DNA from: Symsagittifera roscoffensis
Lineage: Eukaryota > Xenacoelomorpha > Acoela > Convolutidae
DNA length: 64,000 nt
Assembly: GCF_963678635.1 (NCBI RefSeq)
Contig: NC_087063.1
Location: 48,123,220-48,187,219, forward strand
Direction: 5' to 3'
The translations under genes and the position numbers were made by a program. This document shows positions 7,984 through 17,700 of this stretch, piece by piece. The notes under the pieces were generated by a model that did not search any database, was not told the DNA's origin, and saw nothing but the letters and a program-made list of their open reading frames with translations. Position 1 is the stretch's first letter; each line of letters starts with the position of its first letter.

Positions 7984-8633
7984 TTTCAAGAGATGTGATA
8001 ACTGCTTTTGAGGATGGTAAATAGAAAATGGTTGGTGATGGTGGAACTATGTTTGACGAATAACGAAGACATTCTGAAGTTTTGGGATCCAAGTCTATCA
8101 ACAGATGACCGAAATCTTCTTTCGTTGCCAACTGATACGCATGACGGAGGAATTTTGCATTATTCAACTGTCTAACCTAAAAAATCAATTTGTTGAATGT
8201 CTCGAGGTGATTTGAACAAAATTAAGTGAGTTGTATTCAAATCTATTGTACGTGATTGCTTACTTTGCTGAAATAAATTGTGCTTGACATAAATAACATG
8301 AACATTTTTATGTCGGCCTGCTGTAGCTAATTTAACAAAATCTTTTTCATTAAAAATTTCTTCACAGGTATCATCAAAGACAATCATACAATCCCGTAAG
8401 TTATTAACAATTTCAAAGCTGGACAATTTTATAAATTCAATATCAAATTTGTTGTGAGAAACAAAGGAACGGTATTTGGGTTGATCGTGAAGATAAAAAT
8501 AAAATATCTTGTTATATGATGGATAGAATGTACCTTTGAGAAACATTTGAAAAATTAAATCAGTTTTGCCAGATCCCGAGGGACCTGAAACGGACATAAA
8601 CAGACGATCTTTTGTTGAAATGATCTTATTCAT
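7940..8633 (-). CDS. ATP: FtsK/HerA-type genome-packaging ATPase, frame-broken
   Basis: The N-terminal part (8633 to the TAG at 8174-8172) has a Walker A motif (GPSGSGKT), a Walker B (CMIVFDD), and the family segment GRHKNVHVIYVKHNLF followed by RTIDLNTTHLILFKSPRD. The family's C-terminal part (HAYQLATKEDFGHLLIDLD) is present just downstream in the +1 frame, ending at 7940. The ATG at 8633 lies 2 bases after the upstream small membrane-protein stop, which supports this start. So the gene is whole in content but split at GGT-TAG-A. This is either an inactivating single-base insertion, a sequencing error or a +1 recoding event at a stop codon. The enzyme would pump DNA into capsids. Confidence 0.85.
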
Positions 8634-8635
8634 TA

Positions 8636-8926
8636 TTATAACTTGGGATTGGGTAACATGTAACCAACTGTACTGGATAGTATTGAAAGCCAAATGGCAG
8701 TCTCGTCACAACTAAGATTGTAAAAAGACAATTTTGAAATAGATAAAGAGAGCAAAATGAAAATGAAACAGACTTGTGTGAAAAAGACAACTTCTGCAGA
8801 CGGAAGAGAAACAGAATTACAAAATTTCCAAGATCTGTTTTCGTGAGATAAAGACTGTTCGGCACCACCAATGTCTACAAAGTCGCAATCATTGTTCTCA
8901 ACAGTGGTGGTTTCTTCAATTTCCAT
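8636..8926 (-). CDS. small membrane protein typical of Polintons
   Basis: A 96-residue protein from the ATG at 8926. It has an acidic N-terminus, a strong hydrophobic segment (VCFIFILLSLSISKLSF), then a Cys-acidic linker and a second apolar segment near the C-terminus (IWLSILSSTVGYMLPNPKL). The IW-S-L-S-x-x-GY-LP ending resembles small proteins I associate with Polintons. It probably sits in a membrane; the role is unknown. The stop (8638-8636) is 2 bases before the ATPase ATG, a spacing also seen between capsid and protease genes. Confidence 0.6.
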   Translation of the reverse strand: MEIEETTTVENNDCDFVDIGGAEQSLSHENRSWKFCNSVSLPSAEVVFFTQVCFIFILLSLSISKLSFYNLSCDETAIWLSILSSTVGYMLPNPKL

Positions 8927-9023
8927 GTTTACTGGAAGACTTTTTTTGCTTATTTGTATCAAGGTTGATAGTTACAACTGCATACCAATCGCCTTTTTTT
9001 CTCTCTGATCTATTGCCGTTTGG

Positions 9024-9212
9024 TTAGTATTTTATTATATATCTTGCTATGTTTTTGTCTGTCAGAAGTATCCGAACAATTTTTTCTACGTTTCCGGTAC
9101 TGATTTCGTCTAATAACTCTTTTGGTAAATTCTCACCTGTTAAACTCACATTTTGTGTGTTTTCTTTTGGCAAAAATATTTTTTTGAAATTTTGAATTTT
9201 CAAACACGACAT
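9024..9212 (-). CDS. small protein, unknown
   Basis: A 62-residue frame with an ATG at 9212. I do not recognise it. It shares a short pattern with the next gene upstream: GENLPKELLDEISTGNVEKI here versus HQLPAELKELVKTDNVEEI at 9311-9610. This suggests two small related proteins in a row. It ends in a basic-hydrophobic tail. Confidence 0.4.
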   Translation of the reverse strand: MSCLKIQNFKKIFLPKENTQNVSLTGENLPKELLDEISTGNVEKIVRILLTDKNIARYIIKY

Positions 9213-9310
9213 GTTAGCAACTAGTAATCACACAAGATCAAAAGAAAATGAAGACAATCAATAAATATATTTATTATGATTCACAAAACTTGGTATATGT
9301 ATGTGATTCG

Positions 9311-9610
9311 TCATTTCGGTTCAACAGGCAAATCAACTCCTCGTTCAATGAAGAAAAACTCATATTTTGTGAATTTGTCATGGTTACAATTAGATTTGAA
9401 CTTTACAACAAAATGAGCAGCAACTCTGATAGTGGCTTGAACTAAATGTATTTCCTCAACGTTATCAGTTTTGACTAATTCTTTCAGTTCAGCTGGAAGC
9501 TGATGGTCATGCAAATGGATTTGTCTTCTCTCTCCCAGCTGAGGTTGCAGCCCTTCCAGGTTGAGATTGAACAACGGAATTGACTGGCGAAATTCCTGGA
9601 GTCTGGACAT
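9311..9610 (-). CDS. small protein, unknown
   Basis: A 99-residue frame from the ATG at 9610 (the open frame extends a few codons further up but without an ATG). Contains LGERRQIHLHDHQLPAELK and a beta-like segment (IRVAAHFVVKFKS). Overlaps the previous gene (9507-9794) in another frame by about 100 bases. Function unknown; related in pattern to 9024-9212. Confidence 0.45.
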   Translation of the reverse strand: MSRLQEFRQSIPLFNLNLEGLQPQLGERRQIHLHDHQLPAELKELVKTDNVEEIHLVQATIRVAAHFVVKFKSNCNHDKFTKYEFFFIERGVDLPVEPK

Positions 9611-9794
9611 TGTACAGGTGAAAGTAGTCAAGAACTGTAAAAAATTTCCGTAAATTGTCGATTTCGATATCGTTCAGTGTAATTTGTTCGAGTTTTTGCA
9701 GGAGAGGTTTTCCTCGACAATCTAATATGCCTGTCCGCGTAAGAGTAACTTTAATTCTTGGTGTTAAACTGTTTTCAGGACTCTGATTAGTCAT
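9507..9794 (-). CDS. small protein, possibly ssDNA-binding-like
   Basis: Up to 114 residues from an ATG at 9851; the ATG at 9794, overlapping the exonuclease-like stop by a few bases, is the more likely start (95 residues). The core (PRIKVTLTRTGILDCRGKP then LEQITLNDIEIDNLRKFF) has the beta-strand, strand, then T-L-x-x-x-E-x-x-x-L helix layout of PC4-like single-stranded DNA-binding proteins, but the match is weak and the C-terminal 40 residues (Ser/Pro/Gly-rich) may not be translated as drawn. Treat the function as a guess. Confidence 0.4.
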   Translation of the reverse strand: MTNQSPENSLTPRIKVTLTRTGILDCRGKPLLQKLEQITLNDIEIDNLRKFFTVLDYFHLYNVQTPGISPVNSVVQSQPGRAATSAGREKTNPFA

Positions 9795-10374
9795 TGAAGC
9801 GTAAACCACCAAATTTGGAGATAAGGTTGTTTGCATCATTGGACAGTTCATTTTGTAACCAATCGAAAAAAACTTTAGATTTTCTACGGGTACAATGCTT
9901 TAATAATTGATGCGAGGGAAGTAAATGAGAATGTCGTTTGCAAATATGTTTTTCTTGACCCAATAACTGTTCAATCTTTGGGCAGCCAATATCTTCCAAA
10001 TTGGTCACGGGTAATTTCAAGTATTCAGCTAATAAAACAGATTTTTGTGTACCTTTAGCAAAAAAATGGGAATTTGGGTTCCTCAAACGAATGCTGTCAA
10101 AAATTTGATCCAAATATGAGTAAGGGTATTCACCTTCGTCCCAACGGAGCCCGTGTAGAAATTTAGATACCCAATTGTACGCTTTTTTCTCTTCTTTTGA
10201 TAAATTGTTGAATTGGACTGGTGGCAGAAAATGAATTGTATCAATTGTATTAGCAGAGCAAACGGAAAGTTCCTTTATGATCAAAGGTTTCTTGCCACAT
10301 TTAAATCCCTCAATATCTAAAATAATGAGATGATTGAAAAACAATTTTTTAGTTTTCTTTCTTTGGGTTAACAT
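9787..10374 (-). CDS. exonuclease-like protein (probable RNase H fold, DEDD type)
   Basis: A 195-residue protein from the ATG at 10374. An N-terminal strand with D-x-E (HLIILDIEGFKCGKKP) is typical of DEDD 3'-5' exonucleases. It is followed by KPLIIKELSVCSA, FLPPVQF, a WVSKFLHGLRWDEGE segment, an AKGTQKSVLLAEYL segment, a possible third acidic motif in NLEDIGCPKI, and a Cys/His-rich tail (CKRHSHLLPSHQLLKHC). I have seen this layout in proteins of animal mobile elements. It might trim or proofread DNA, or resolve replication intermediates. The fold is inferred from motif order only. Confidence 0.6.
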   Translation of the reverse strand: MLTQRKKTKKLFFNHLIILDIEGFKCGKKPLIIKELSVCSANTIDTIHFLPPVQFNNLSKEEKKAYNWVSKFLHGLRWDEGEYPYSYLDQIFDSIRLRNPNSHFFAKGTQKSVLLAEYLKLPVTNLEDIGCPKIEQLLGQEKHICKRHSHLLPSHQLLKHCTRRKSKVFFDWLQNELSNDANNLISKFGGLRFND

Positions 10375-10567
10375 GACTTTCACTCAACATTCCAACAAAC
10401 GAAATAACTTTGGTTTGAATGCTTTAAGAAATAAGCAAAACGCAATACCTGTCACGTGACCCAGGTAACAGTTTTTTATTGGACAAGGCAAAACATATGT
10501 GTACCCAGGACCGGTATGATTTTTTTCTTGCAAATATCCCGCTGCGTCATGCAATATAGCATGTATT

Positions 10568-10783
10568 CTAAGAAATTTTCAAGTGTTTGTCGAGCGACGA
10601 ATTGTCTATTCCAATTAAACCACCATATGGTCTGTTTTTCAAAACAAAATCCAAATTAATATCAGCATCCAAATACAAACAAGTGGCTAAAAAATACTGA
10701 AATCTGACTGATTTGTCTGGATATTGTGATTTTAAGTCTATAAAAATTTCATGAATGAGTTTTAAATCGAAAGTTGAAATCAT
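10568..10783 (-). CDS. small protein, unknown
   Basis: A 71-residue frame from the ATG at 10783, about 48 bases past the stop of the candidate HUH gene. Contains LKLIHEIFIDLKSQYPD and a repeated aromatic helix-like segment (RFQYFLATCLYLD). Not recognised. Its position within a compact same-strand gene block is the main reason to accept it. Confidence 0.4.
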   Translation of the reverse strand: MISTFDLKLIHEIFIDLKSQYPDKSVRFQYFLATCLYLDADINLDFVLKNRPYGGLIGIDNSSLDKHLKIS

Positions 10784-10830
10784 GTTTACTGAACTCAATA
10801 TAATAAAAATGGAATAATGAAAAGTATCAA

Positions 10831-11607
10831 TTAAAACTTAACTTTCTCTTCAACAATAAATTTCACAAATAGCACATCAGTATCTACATCAAGTTTTCCA
10901 TATCCACTTGTCAAAATATCCATTATTTTGCAAAAAGCGGCAGAATGGGGTCCATTAATTAAACTTTCAAATCTTTTCAAAGTTTCTGTATTCATCTCAT
11001 CTGTTTGAACATGTCTGCTTTCTGTATGTTTCTTTGAAACTGAAGTCGAAATTCTTACGGATTTGTTTGACGTCGACGATGCAGCAGGCGTAACTGTATT
11101 ATCAATTCGTTTCTGTCCCCCAACGGCCGGAGATTTCTTGCAAACGTTTTGATTTGGTGAAGTTTGTTTGTTAGATGATGTTGCAGAAAGCAATAAATTG
11201 GGTAAACGTTTTTTGATTGCAGTGAAATCTAACAAATCGAGATTAGCTGCAACAGGTTGTGCTGAATAAGTGAGAGCTAGTTTAAGCTTGTCAAATAACT
11301 CACCGTTTCCTTTGACATCTTTAGCAGGAGAAACTAAGTGTTTGAAGCAAGTGAAAATACAAGGAACACTGAAACATTTTTGGGACGGAAAAAATTGGTT
11401 TAATTGTTCCTCTGAATCTACTTGAATCAATATATGGTAATGAATTTTTTTTTCATTCTCGACTGAAAAAGGGCAATATTCAGATTTGAAGTGGCTTCCA
11501 AAAGCATAATTTTTAAAAGTAGATAAATTAGGAATTTTTTCAGTGATAACAAATTTGAAATTTGGTTGAAATTTTTTGAAATAATCAGGTAACACAACTT
11601 CGAACAT
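10831..11607 (-). CDS. unknown protein with a candidate HUH-endonuclease-like N-terminal domain
   Basis: A 258-residue protein from the ATG at 11607. The first ~130 residues have the motif order of HUH (Rep-type) nickases: an N-terminal strand (NFKFVITEKIPN), a His-x-His strand (KKIHYHILIQVDS), and a later helix with a Tyr (KLKLALTYSAQP). The usual Lys after the Tyr is missing. Residues ~140-200 are Ser/Thr/Lys-rich linker; the C-terminal 60 residues look helical. I do not recognise a close family, so HUH is a hypothesis. If right, it would nick DNA, which is unexpected in an element with protein-primed replication. Confidence 0.45.
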   Translation of the reverse strand: MFEVVLPDYFKKFQPNFKFVITEKIPNLSTFKNYAFGSHFKSEYCPFSVENEKKIHYHILIQVDSEEQLNQFFPSQKCFSVPCIFTCFKHLVSPAKDVKGNGELFDKLKLALTYSAQPVAANLDLLDFTAIKKRLPNLLLSATSSNKQTSPNQNVCKKSPAVGGQKRIDNTVTPAASSTSNKSVRISTSVSKKHTESRHVQTDEMNTETLKRFESLINGPHSAAFCKIMDILTSGYGKLDVDTDVLFVKFIVEEKVKF

Positions 11608-11633
11608 AGCTTCTGCCAATTTGTAAAGGAAAA

Positions 11634-12005
11634 TTAATTCGAGTCGTGCTTGAAATCGTTTGTGTTTGAGGAAAGTTGAGATTTCCTGGCTCGTTTACAG
11701 TTAGATTGTGGTTTGTCTTTGTTTTCAACAGTATCAGAAATTTCACTTGTTTGCGCTCGGATTGACTTTCCCGACTTTAGTAATTTTGAAAATTCTTCGC
11801 TGCTTAAGGAAAGTCTTTGTACACATTCAAATTCAGCGCCTTCAGTTGCTTTTTTGAAAACTTTCAGGAATACATAAGTTCCAGTTTGGTCATATGTTTT
11901 CAATGTAGCACGCACTAGTCTTTTACTGTTTTCCGAAATATCGAAATAGCAATCGCCAAAATCTTTATCTGCATTTGCTGTGGTGCTTGTTTTGGTTTTA
12001 TTCAT
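11634..12005 (-). CDS. small protein resembling PC4-type ssDNA-binding proteins
   Basis: A 123-residue protein, ATG at 12005, first gene of the leftward block. Residues ~15-75 carry the PC4-like layout: CYFDISENSKRLVRATLK, then TYVFLKVFKK, then RLSLSSEEFSKLLKSG, that is strands followed by an L-S-x-x-E-x-x-x-L-L helix. The C-terminal 45 residues are charged and disordered-looking (SNCKRARKSQLSSN), with a possible nuclear-localisation stretch. A single-stranded DNA-binding protein would fit next to the polymerase. The resemblance is weak by eye. Confidence 0.5.
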   Translation of the reverse strand: MNKTKTSTTANADKDFGDCYFDISENSKRLVRATLKTYDQTGTYVFLKVFKKATEGAEFECVQRLSLSSEEFSKLLKSGKSIRAQTSEISDTVENKDKPQSNCKRARKSQLSSNTNDFKHDSN

Positions 12006-12488
12006 TGTAACGAGTAAATTTTCAAAGTAACTTGATTCAAAACTGAATAGAAAGAAATGAATGGTTCCGATTGATTGTATATGTCTGCAAAAGAAAGCGT
12101 TGTATCTATTTTAATTTATATACACATGTACTTTATATCGCAAAGATATTGGATTGCAATTTAGTTCAAATGGATAAGTATTTTGTGCATGTACAACTGA
12201 TAAGAATTTTAATGGGTGTTAAAGGTCACAATGTTTAAACGTTATTTTTGATACAAGCTATTTGTTTGAATGCAATTTAGATAAACATAGAATACCACGC
12301 AAGGTAACATAAATATTTTACACGCCCTCCCTTATTAAACTGATTAAAAACTACATAGGAGGTCTTGAAATTTCTAATTTTAGAAGAACCAATCCCTATT
12401 TTAATCTCTTGAGGCGTTTTCACAATTCATTTCAGTTTCATTTCTCTCCGCGTTACGTTTGTCATTTTCTTCCAACTTTTCTTCAAAA
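12006..12488. promoter_or_regulatory. divergent intergenic region between the left and right gene blocks
   Basis: About 480 AT-rich bases separate the leftward block (ATG at 12005) from the rightward gene starting at 12489, so it should hold both promoters. TATA-like stretches (TTTATATAC near 12115-12122) are present. I see no open frame. Confidence 0.45.
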
Positions 12489-13119
12489 ATGCCTTGTTAT
12501 ATTATTGCCGGATATTCCAATCACGAAAGAACCATTTTTTATGAAACCGTTCACGGTAATTTTGTAGCAATATTTAACGAAGAAAAAAAATTTTAATGAG
12601 TGGACTTGTACTCATCACGTTATGATTCCCAAAAATTTTTTACATTTATTCAGTAAACTTTCCTTCAAAATTTCAAAGAAAGACGAAGAACTGAATATAA
12701 AGTATTTGAGTTACCTTACAAATTCTGGTAAATATACGGATCCTGACGAGCCTCTTGCTCTTCAGGTTGATATTTCAACTTTATCAAAACCAGTAAAAAA
12801 ATTTTTGTATAAATACGATTGTGATGTTACTCCGATGTGTGAAAACCAGTTAGAATACTTTGAAGAAATTGAATTTTTTGATCGTTTATGGGGAATGGAA
12901 CAGATTGAATCACCATCAGTAGTTACCCCGAAAGCTGATCCTTCCCCTGTAGTATCACCATGGCTTGACGAACCGGGTTGCTCAACTCCAAAGCGTACCC
13001 CTGAGGCTACTGTGAGCAACCACATGGAAAACTTAACCCCTTCTCTCTGTCTAGCGCCAAAGAAAAAAAGGAAACTAACAACACTAGAGAAAGCGCAGGA
13101 GTATTTGGACCTTATATAA
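12489..13119 (+). CDS. unknown nuclear-type protein with SV40-like NLS, probably frame-broken
   Basis: A first frame (ATG at 12489, 35 codons, TAA at 12594-12596) leads, one base out of register, into a second frame that stays open to the stop at 13117-13119 and contains an ATG at 12622 (165 codons). The switch lies in an A8T4 run ending TTT-TAA. The second part has an acidic aromatic segment (LEYFEEIEFFDRLWG), a Pro-rich middle and a clear basic NLS (PKKKRKL) before the C-terminus. Not recognised. It may be an early or regulatory protein, given its place beside the polymerase. Either the ATG at 12622 is the real start or the 5' part has been lost by a frame break. Confidence 0.5.
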
Positions 13120-14550
13120 CTTTGAAACTGAGGTTGAGTTTTATTGATTTTTGTTTGTATTTATTGTGTATAATAATTTAACTTTAAAATTGAGTTTGAG
13201 TTTGTATCTTGTATTTGTTCATTTATTATCACACGATTGGGTTCTGATTAAAAATTTATGTCAAAAGCCTTTAAAAATTGAAGTTTAAAAAATCATTTAT
13301 TTTTAATAAATTGACTATTTTTTTTCAATTAAAAACAAAAAAAAAATCCGTAAAATTTTCATTTTTTCCACAATTAGGATTTAACATATTAACATTGAAG
13401 TTCTTATTTACAATAGTGATCTTGAGAAAAAACTGAAAAGCATCCATATATATGCTAATTTTTAGAAAACAAGATTAAAAAAATCAATTTCGTTTTTGAA
13501 AAAAGATAATTAACGTCAAAAAAAAACTGGAAAAAAATAATTTTGGATGAAAACTTATGTTGTCATATGTTTATTCAAATAGTTATCATACAAATTAAAC
13601 ATAATGAAAAATAGTATAAAAGATGTTTAAAACCAACTTTTTGATAAAAATACTTATTTTTTTAATGTTTTTTAGTTAAAAATTTGATTTTTTAATTACA
13701 AAAAGGAAAAAAAAGCATTAATTTTTTTGTCTTTTTCTACAAATTGGAGTTACCATTTGATCATTGATACTGTTGTCTCCAAAAATGATCCTATTGAAAA
13801 AAATACAAGTATTCATCATCATGCTAAATATTTGAGAAAAATAATAAAAATCAAACTTTTTAATTGATGACTCATCGTTTTTTCATTTTTCCGAAAAAAT
13901 GCAATTTTCAACCAGAAGACGCAATTTTTTATTATGAGCAAGTGGTGTTATCATGAAAGTGCATTGAGGGGCACGACTAATGAGATTGTGGGAGTAGATG
14001 TTTTTTCAATAGTCTTCGAGAAAAACGCTAATCCCCTTAATCCCCCCTAAAACAACAAACTCATTTCTCTTTACAGAAAAGTATTTTTTCGGACTTTTTT
14101 TTTCAAATCGAAAGACAATTGAGACAAATTCATGATGACATGGACCGTGCAACCGCTCCGTGATTGACATCATTGATAGCAATGCGCCTGGAAAGTTAAA
14201 AAACTGTCATTTTTCAGTTTTTGCTTTACTTATTCATCATTTCAACTGTTTTTGATACTAATTTTGACATTTTTATAGGATATTCTGTCCCCATGGCAAC
14301 TGGGATATTTAGGATCTATCATGTGTTGTGACATGCTCAACTTTTATTCGCAATTTCGAAATTTTCATCAATTTATATTTTGAATTGATAAAATATAAAT
14401 GTAAAACTTTTCTCTCTTGGCTCTAAAATCATTTTGGATTAAAATTTAGCCCAAACTTGGTTGGCTTAGATTAATTTTTATCGTTTGTAATAATTAATAA
14501 CGTTTCAAACAACAATTTATCTGTTTCGTCCAATCGAATTTGAGTTTGCC
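13120..14550. other. AT-rich non-coding segment
   Basis: About 1.4 kb with long A and T runs and no supported gene. Two blocks around 13355-13470 and 13730-13840 look like an old, diverged duplication of each other (both pass through CAnnnTnATGCTAAnnTTT). It is too AT-rich to say more. Confidence 0.4.
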
Positions 14551-14600
14551 AGTTATGGCGGGAAATTCAAATCTAATTCAAATTTTGGCGGGAACTTTAA
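14528..14600 (+). promoter_or_regulatory. CCAAT box and two E2F-like sites before the polymerase gene
   Basis: A CCAAT (near 14530) is followed by ATGGCGGGAAA (14555-14565) and TTTTGGCGGGAAC (14583-14595). The latter matches the E2F consensus TTTSGCGC/TTGGCGGGAA closely. The two GGCGGGAA cores are 30 bases apart and lie about 160-200 bases before the polymerase ATG. E2F sites couple transcription to S phase in animal cells and in some DNA viruses. The site match is seen; the function is inferred. Confidence 0.5.
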
Positions 14601-14757
14601 TTCAAATTCAAAATTACGCGCGCAAAACACAAACCGTTTTCTCTGCAATTGGTAGACGAACAGTTATGCTTCCCATTTACTGTTGTTTCTGAGTGTAATT
14701 TGAGATCACTTGATTCTTTTTCTTTCTTAAAATCAATAGCTTAACTTATTTCAAAAA

Positions 14758-17700
14758 ATGTTCAAATGCAATTTTTGTCCACTGAAATATGCAAATAAGA
14801 GCAATAGAAGTCGCCATGAGCGTGACAAACATTTTGTTGAAAAAGGACTTATTGTTTATCGATGCAATGAGTGTTCATTCACGGCTCAAATGCTTTCAAA
14901 TTTACAAAAACATATTCTTCACACTCATGGTCAACTTGGAGGTGTTTGTGATTATTGTCATTTGGGATTTCATTCGCCCAAAAACTTATCAGCTCATTTA
15001 CTAGCAACCCATGGTCTTCCTGTTATGAGAGCTGCCTCTGCTGATTTAGCCACTACAAGTGCCGCTGCTAATGCTGCTCTCGGTGATGTGCATGCTGTCG
15101 ATGAAGACGAAATCAACGGCACCAATCTTCAAAAAAGTGAGTCTGCTTTTTTCGGTGTTCTTGAAACGTATGTGATCGGCGGAAACCAACCCATGGATGA
15201 AAATCAGCCGATTGACCTTTTGCAATTTATACAAGAGAAAAAAGATGAAATTCAAAGTCTCATAATCGATCGAGTTGCAGAAGGACCTAGAAAAGTTCAG
15301 TTCAGCGCTAATTTAGGTTTGGTAAAACCTAAAGTAATAAATGATTCTAGTAAAACTGAGCACGACGAGCGGATTGACATTTATGCAAACTCTGATATGA
15401 AACCTGTGATGAGCTTAGGATTAGAAGATGATGAGTTTTTTGAAATGGTCGAAAAAATGCAAGCAGTTTTGGAGACTTTTGCATCTTATGGAAGCGGTTG
15501 GGTTTTGCAACACGTAATTCAAGTTTTTGTTAAACTTGCAAAGTTTTCACCAATCCGTGGGTCATCTTATATTGACTTGCCTTTTCGAATTCGAATGTCC
15601 CAGAATTTGATAAACATTAGAAATCACGAAGATAATAATTGCTTCGAACTTTGCTTTACCGCTGCTTATAGTCTGAAGCATGGTGTTGACCTACTTCTAA
15701 CTGATCAACAAAAAGCGAACCCAGCAGCTGCGCGGACACTACCTGATACATACACTGCTGAAAGTGCACACAAAGCCCAAGGTAATTTTGATTCACCCAT
15801 GAGTTTCGCTTCAATTGGAAAATTTGAACAACTTAACGACGTGCGGGTAAATGTGTTCCAGTACCACAAGGGAGATTTGTTGCCTATGTATATATCAAAA
15901 CGACCAAACCAAGATAACAGCACCCAAACTGAAATATTTGACATGGACCTGCTTCTCTTGTATGAGCCTGCAAAGCATCACTATGTACTTATAATCGATT
16001 TGTTAAAGTTCATCTGCGAAATCAAAGGGTTTAAGTATCGCACAATTGCACGTTTATGTAGAAACTGCTTTCACATTAGTTGGAGTGATGAAACTCACGA
16101 GCAACACATCCAGTGTTGTAAGGATCATGAACCTGCTCTAGTAGTCATGCCTTCAGCAGAAAAAGGTACCAACAGATACGAGTTCAAAAACCTCCAGGCC
16201 TTGTGGTTTGTACCACTTGTGATTTATTTTGATTTTGAATCATTTCTGAAACCTGTAGATTCTTGTCCTGATAATCCATCGCGATCATCTACCCGAGTTG
16301 TACAAAAACACGAAGCTTGTGGGTATTCATTGGCTGTAATTGAACACGGAAATTCACAGCCCTACTTCTTTGACTATGACAGCTCTGATCAATGCATGAA
16401 AAAGTTTCTCAATCAGTTGCATCAATTAGCGAGAGAGATATATGATCAGAAGCGACGGTTTCCTCAATTTCTAGAAAGCCAAGAATCGTTGAACAAAGAA
16501 AACACATCAACATGTTGGATTTGCTGTATACATTTTACCAATGAGCACGAAAAATGTCTTGACCATTGCCATTTTTCTGGAAAATTTTTGGGATGGGCAC
16601 ATGAAAAATGCAACCTCGCAAGACGAACTGTAAATTTCACCCCAGTCATTGGACATAACATCCAGAACTATGACCTTCACCACATTTGTCTCGCATTGCA
16701 TGAATGCGAGCCAACAAGTACAATGAGTGTTATACCTAGCACCGACGAAAAATATATATCGTTAAGCATTGGAGTCCTAATTAAAACTATAAAAAGGAAA
16801 AACGGATCTGAGCAAAAAGTTTTTGAATACCTCAGATTTATTGACTCATGCAAGTTTTTGAATTCTTCCCTGCAAAAATTGGTTGATAATCTACCAGCGG
16901 AAAAAATGTCAATTTTGAACAAGTATTTTGCAAACGAGACGGAGGAGCAACGGTGTCTGATACGACAAAAAGGTTTCTACCCTTATTCGTACATGACCGG
17001 AAGAGAAAAATTTGCAGAAAAAGAATTGCCTCCTTTGCAAAATTGGTCCGATGTTTTGAATGGAGGAAAAGTTGCAGTTTCACAAGCGGATCTGGAACAT
17101 GCAAAGAAAGTTTTTAGAGTGTTCAAATGTCAAAACTTGGAAGATTATCACAACTTGTATCTCAAGTGTGATACACTCCTTCTTGCTTGCGTCTTTGAAG
17201 AATTTCGACAAATTAGTCACCAAACTTATGGTCTGGACTGCGCGCACCATTTTAGTGCTTCAAACTTAGCTGGAGACGCCTTCAAACGTATCTGCAAAGA
17301 CTCGAATGTTCAGCTTTTATCAGACCGCAGGCATCTCGAATTGGTCGAGAATATGATGCGAGGTGGTACTGCATCCGTGTTCCATAGTCGCTTTTTCAAA
17401 GCCAACAACAAAGAATGCCCCGACTTCAACCCAGATCAACCTAGCACCTACGGGTTTATGATCGATGCAAATAACCTCTATGGCGGCGTCATGCAAACGG
17501 AGAAATTACCGGTGCGTAACTTTGAGCTAATAGAGCATATAGAAGACGAGGTGATTGTGAACCAAATCCTCAACATGACTGAAGACTCTTTGATTGGATT
17601 TATATTGGAAGTTGATCTCGAGTATCCAGAAGAACTGCATGAGGATCATCAAGATTACCCTTTAGCTCCTACTAAAGAAAGTGTACCCCAGGATTGGTTG

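Noticed and set aside
1875-12000. Envelope or fusogen gene as found in some nematode Mavericks
   Set aside because: Every larger frame in the element was assigned to another family and none has a signal peptide with a large ectodomain.
12622-13119. Adenovirus E1A-like or pRb-binding protein
   Set aside because: There is a classic basic NLS and an acidic aromatic stretch, but no LxCxE motif; the resemblance is too vague to name.
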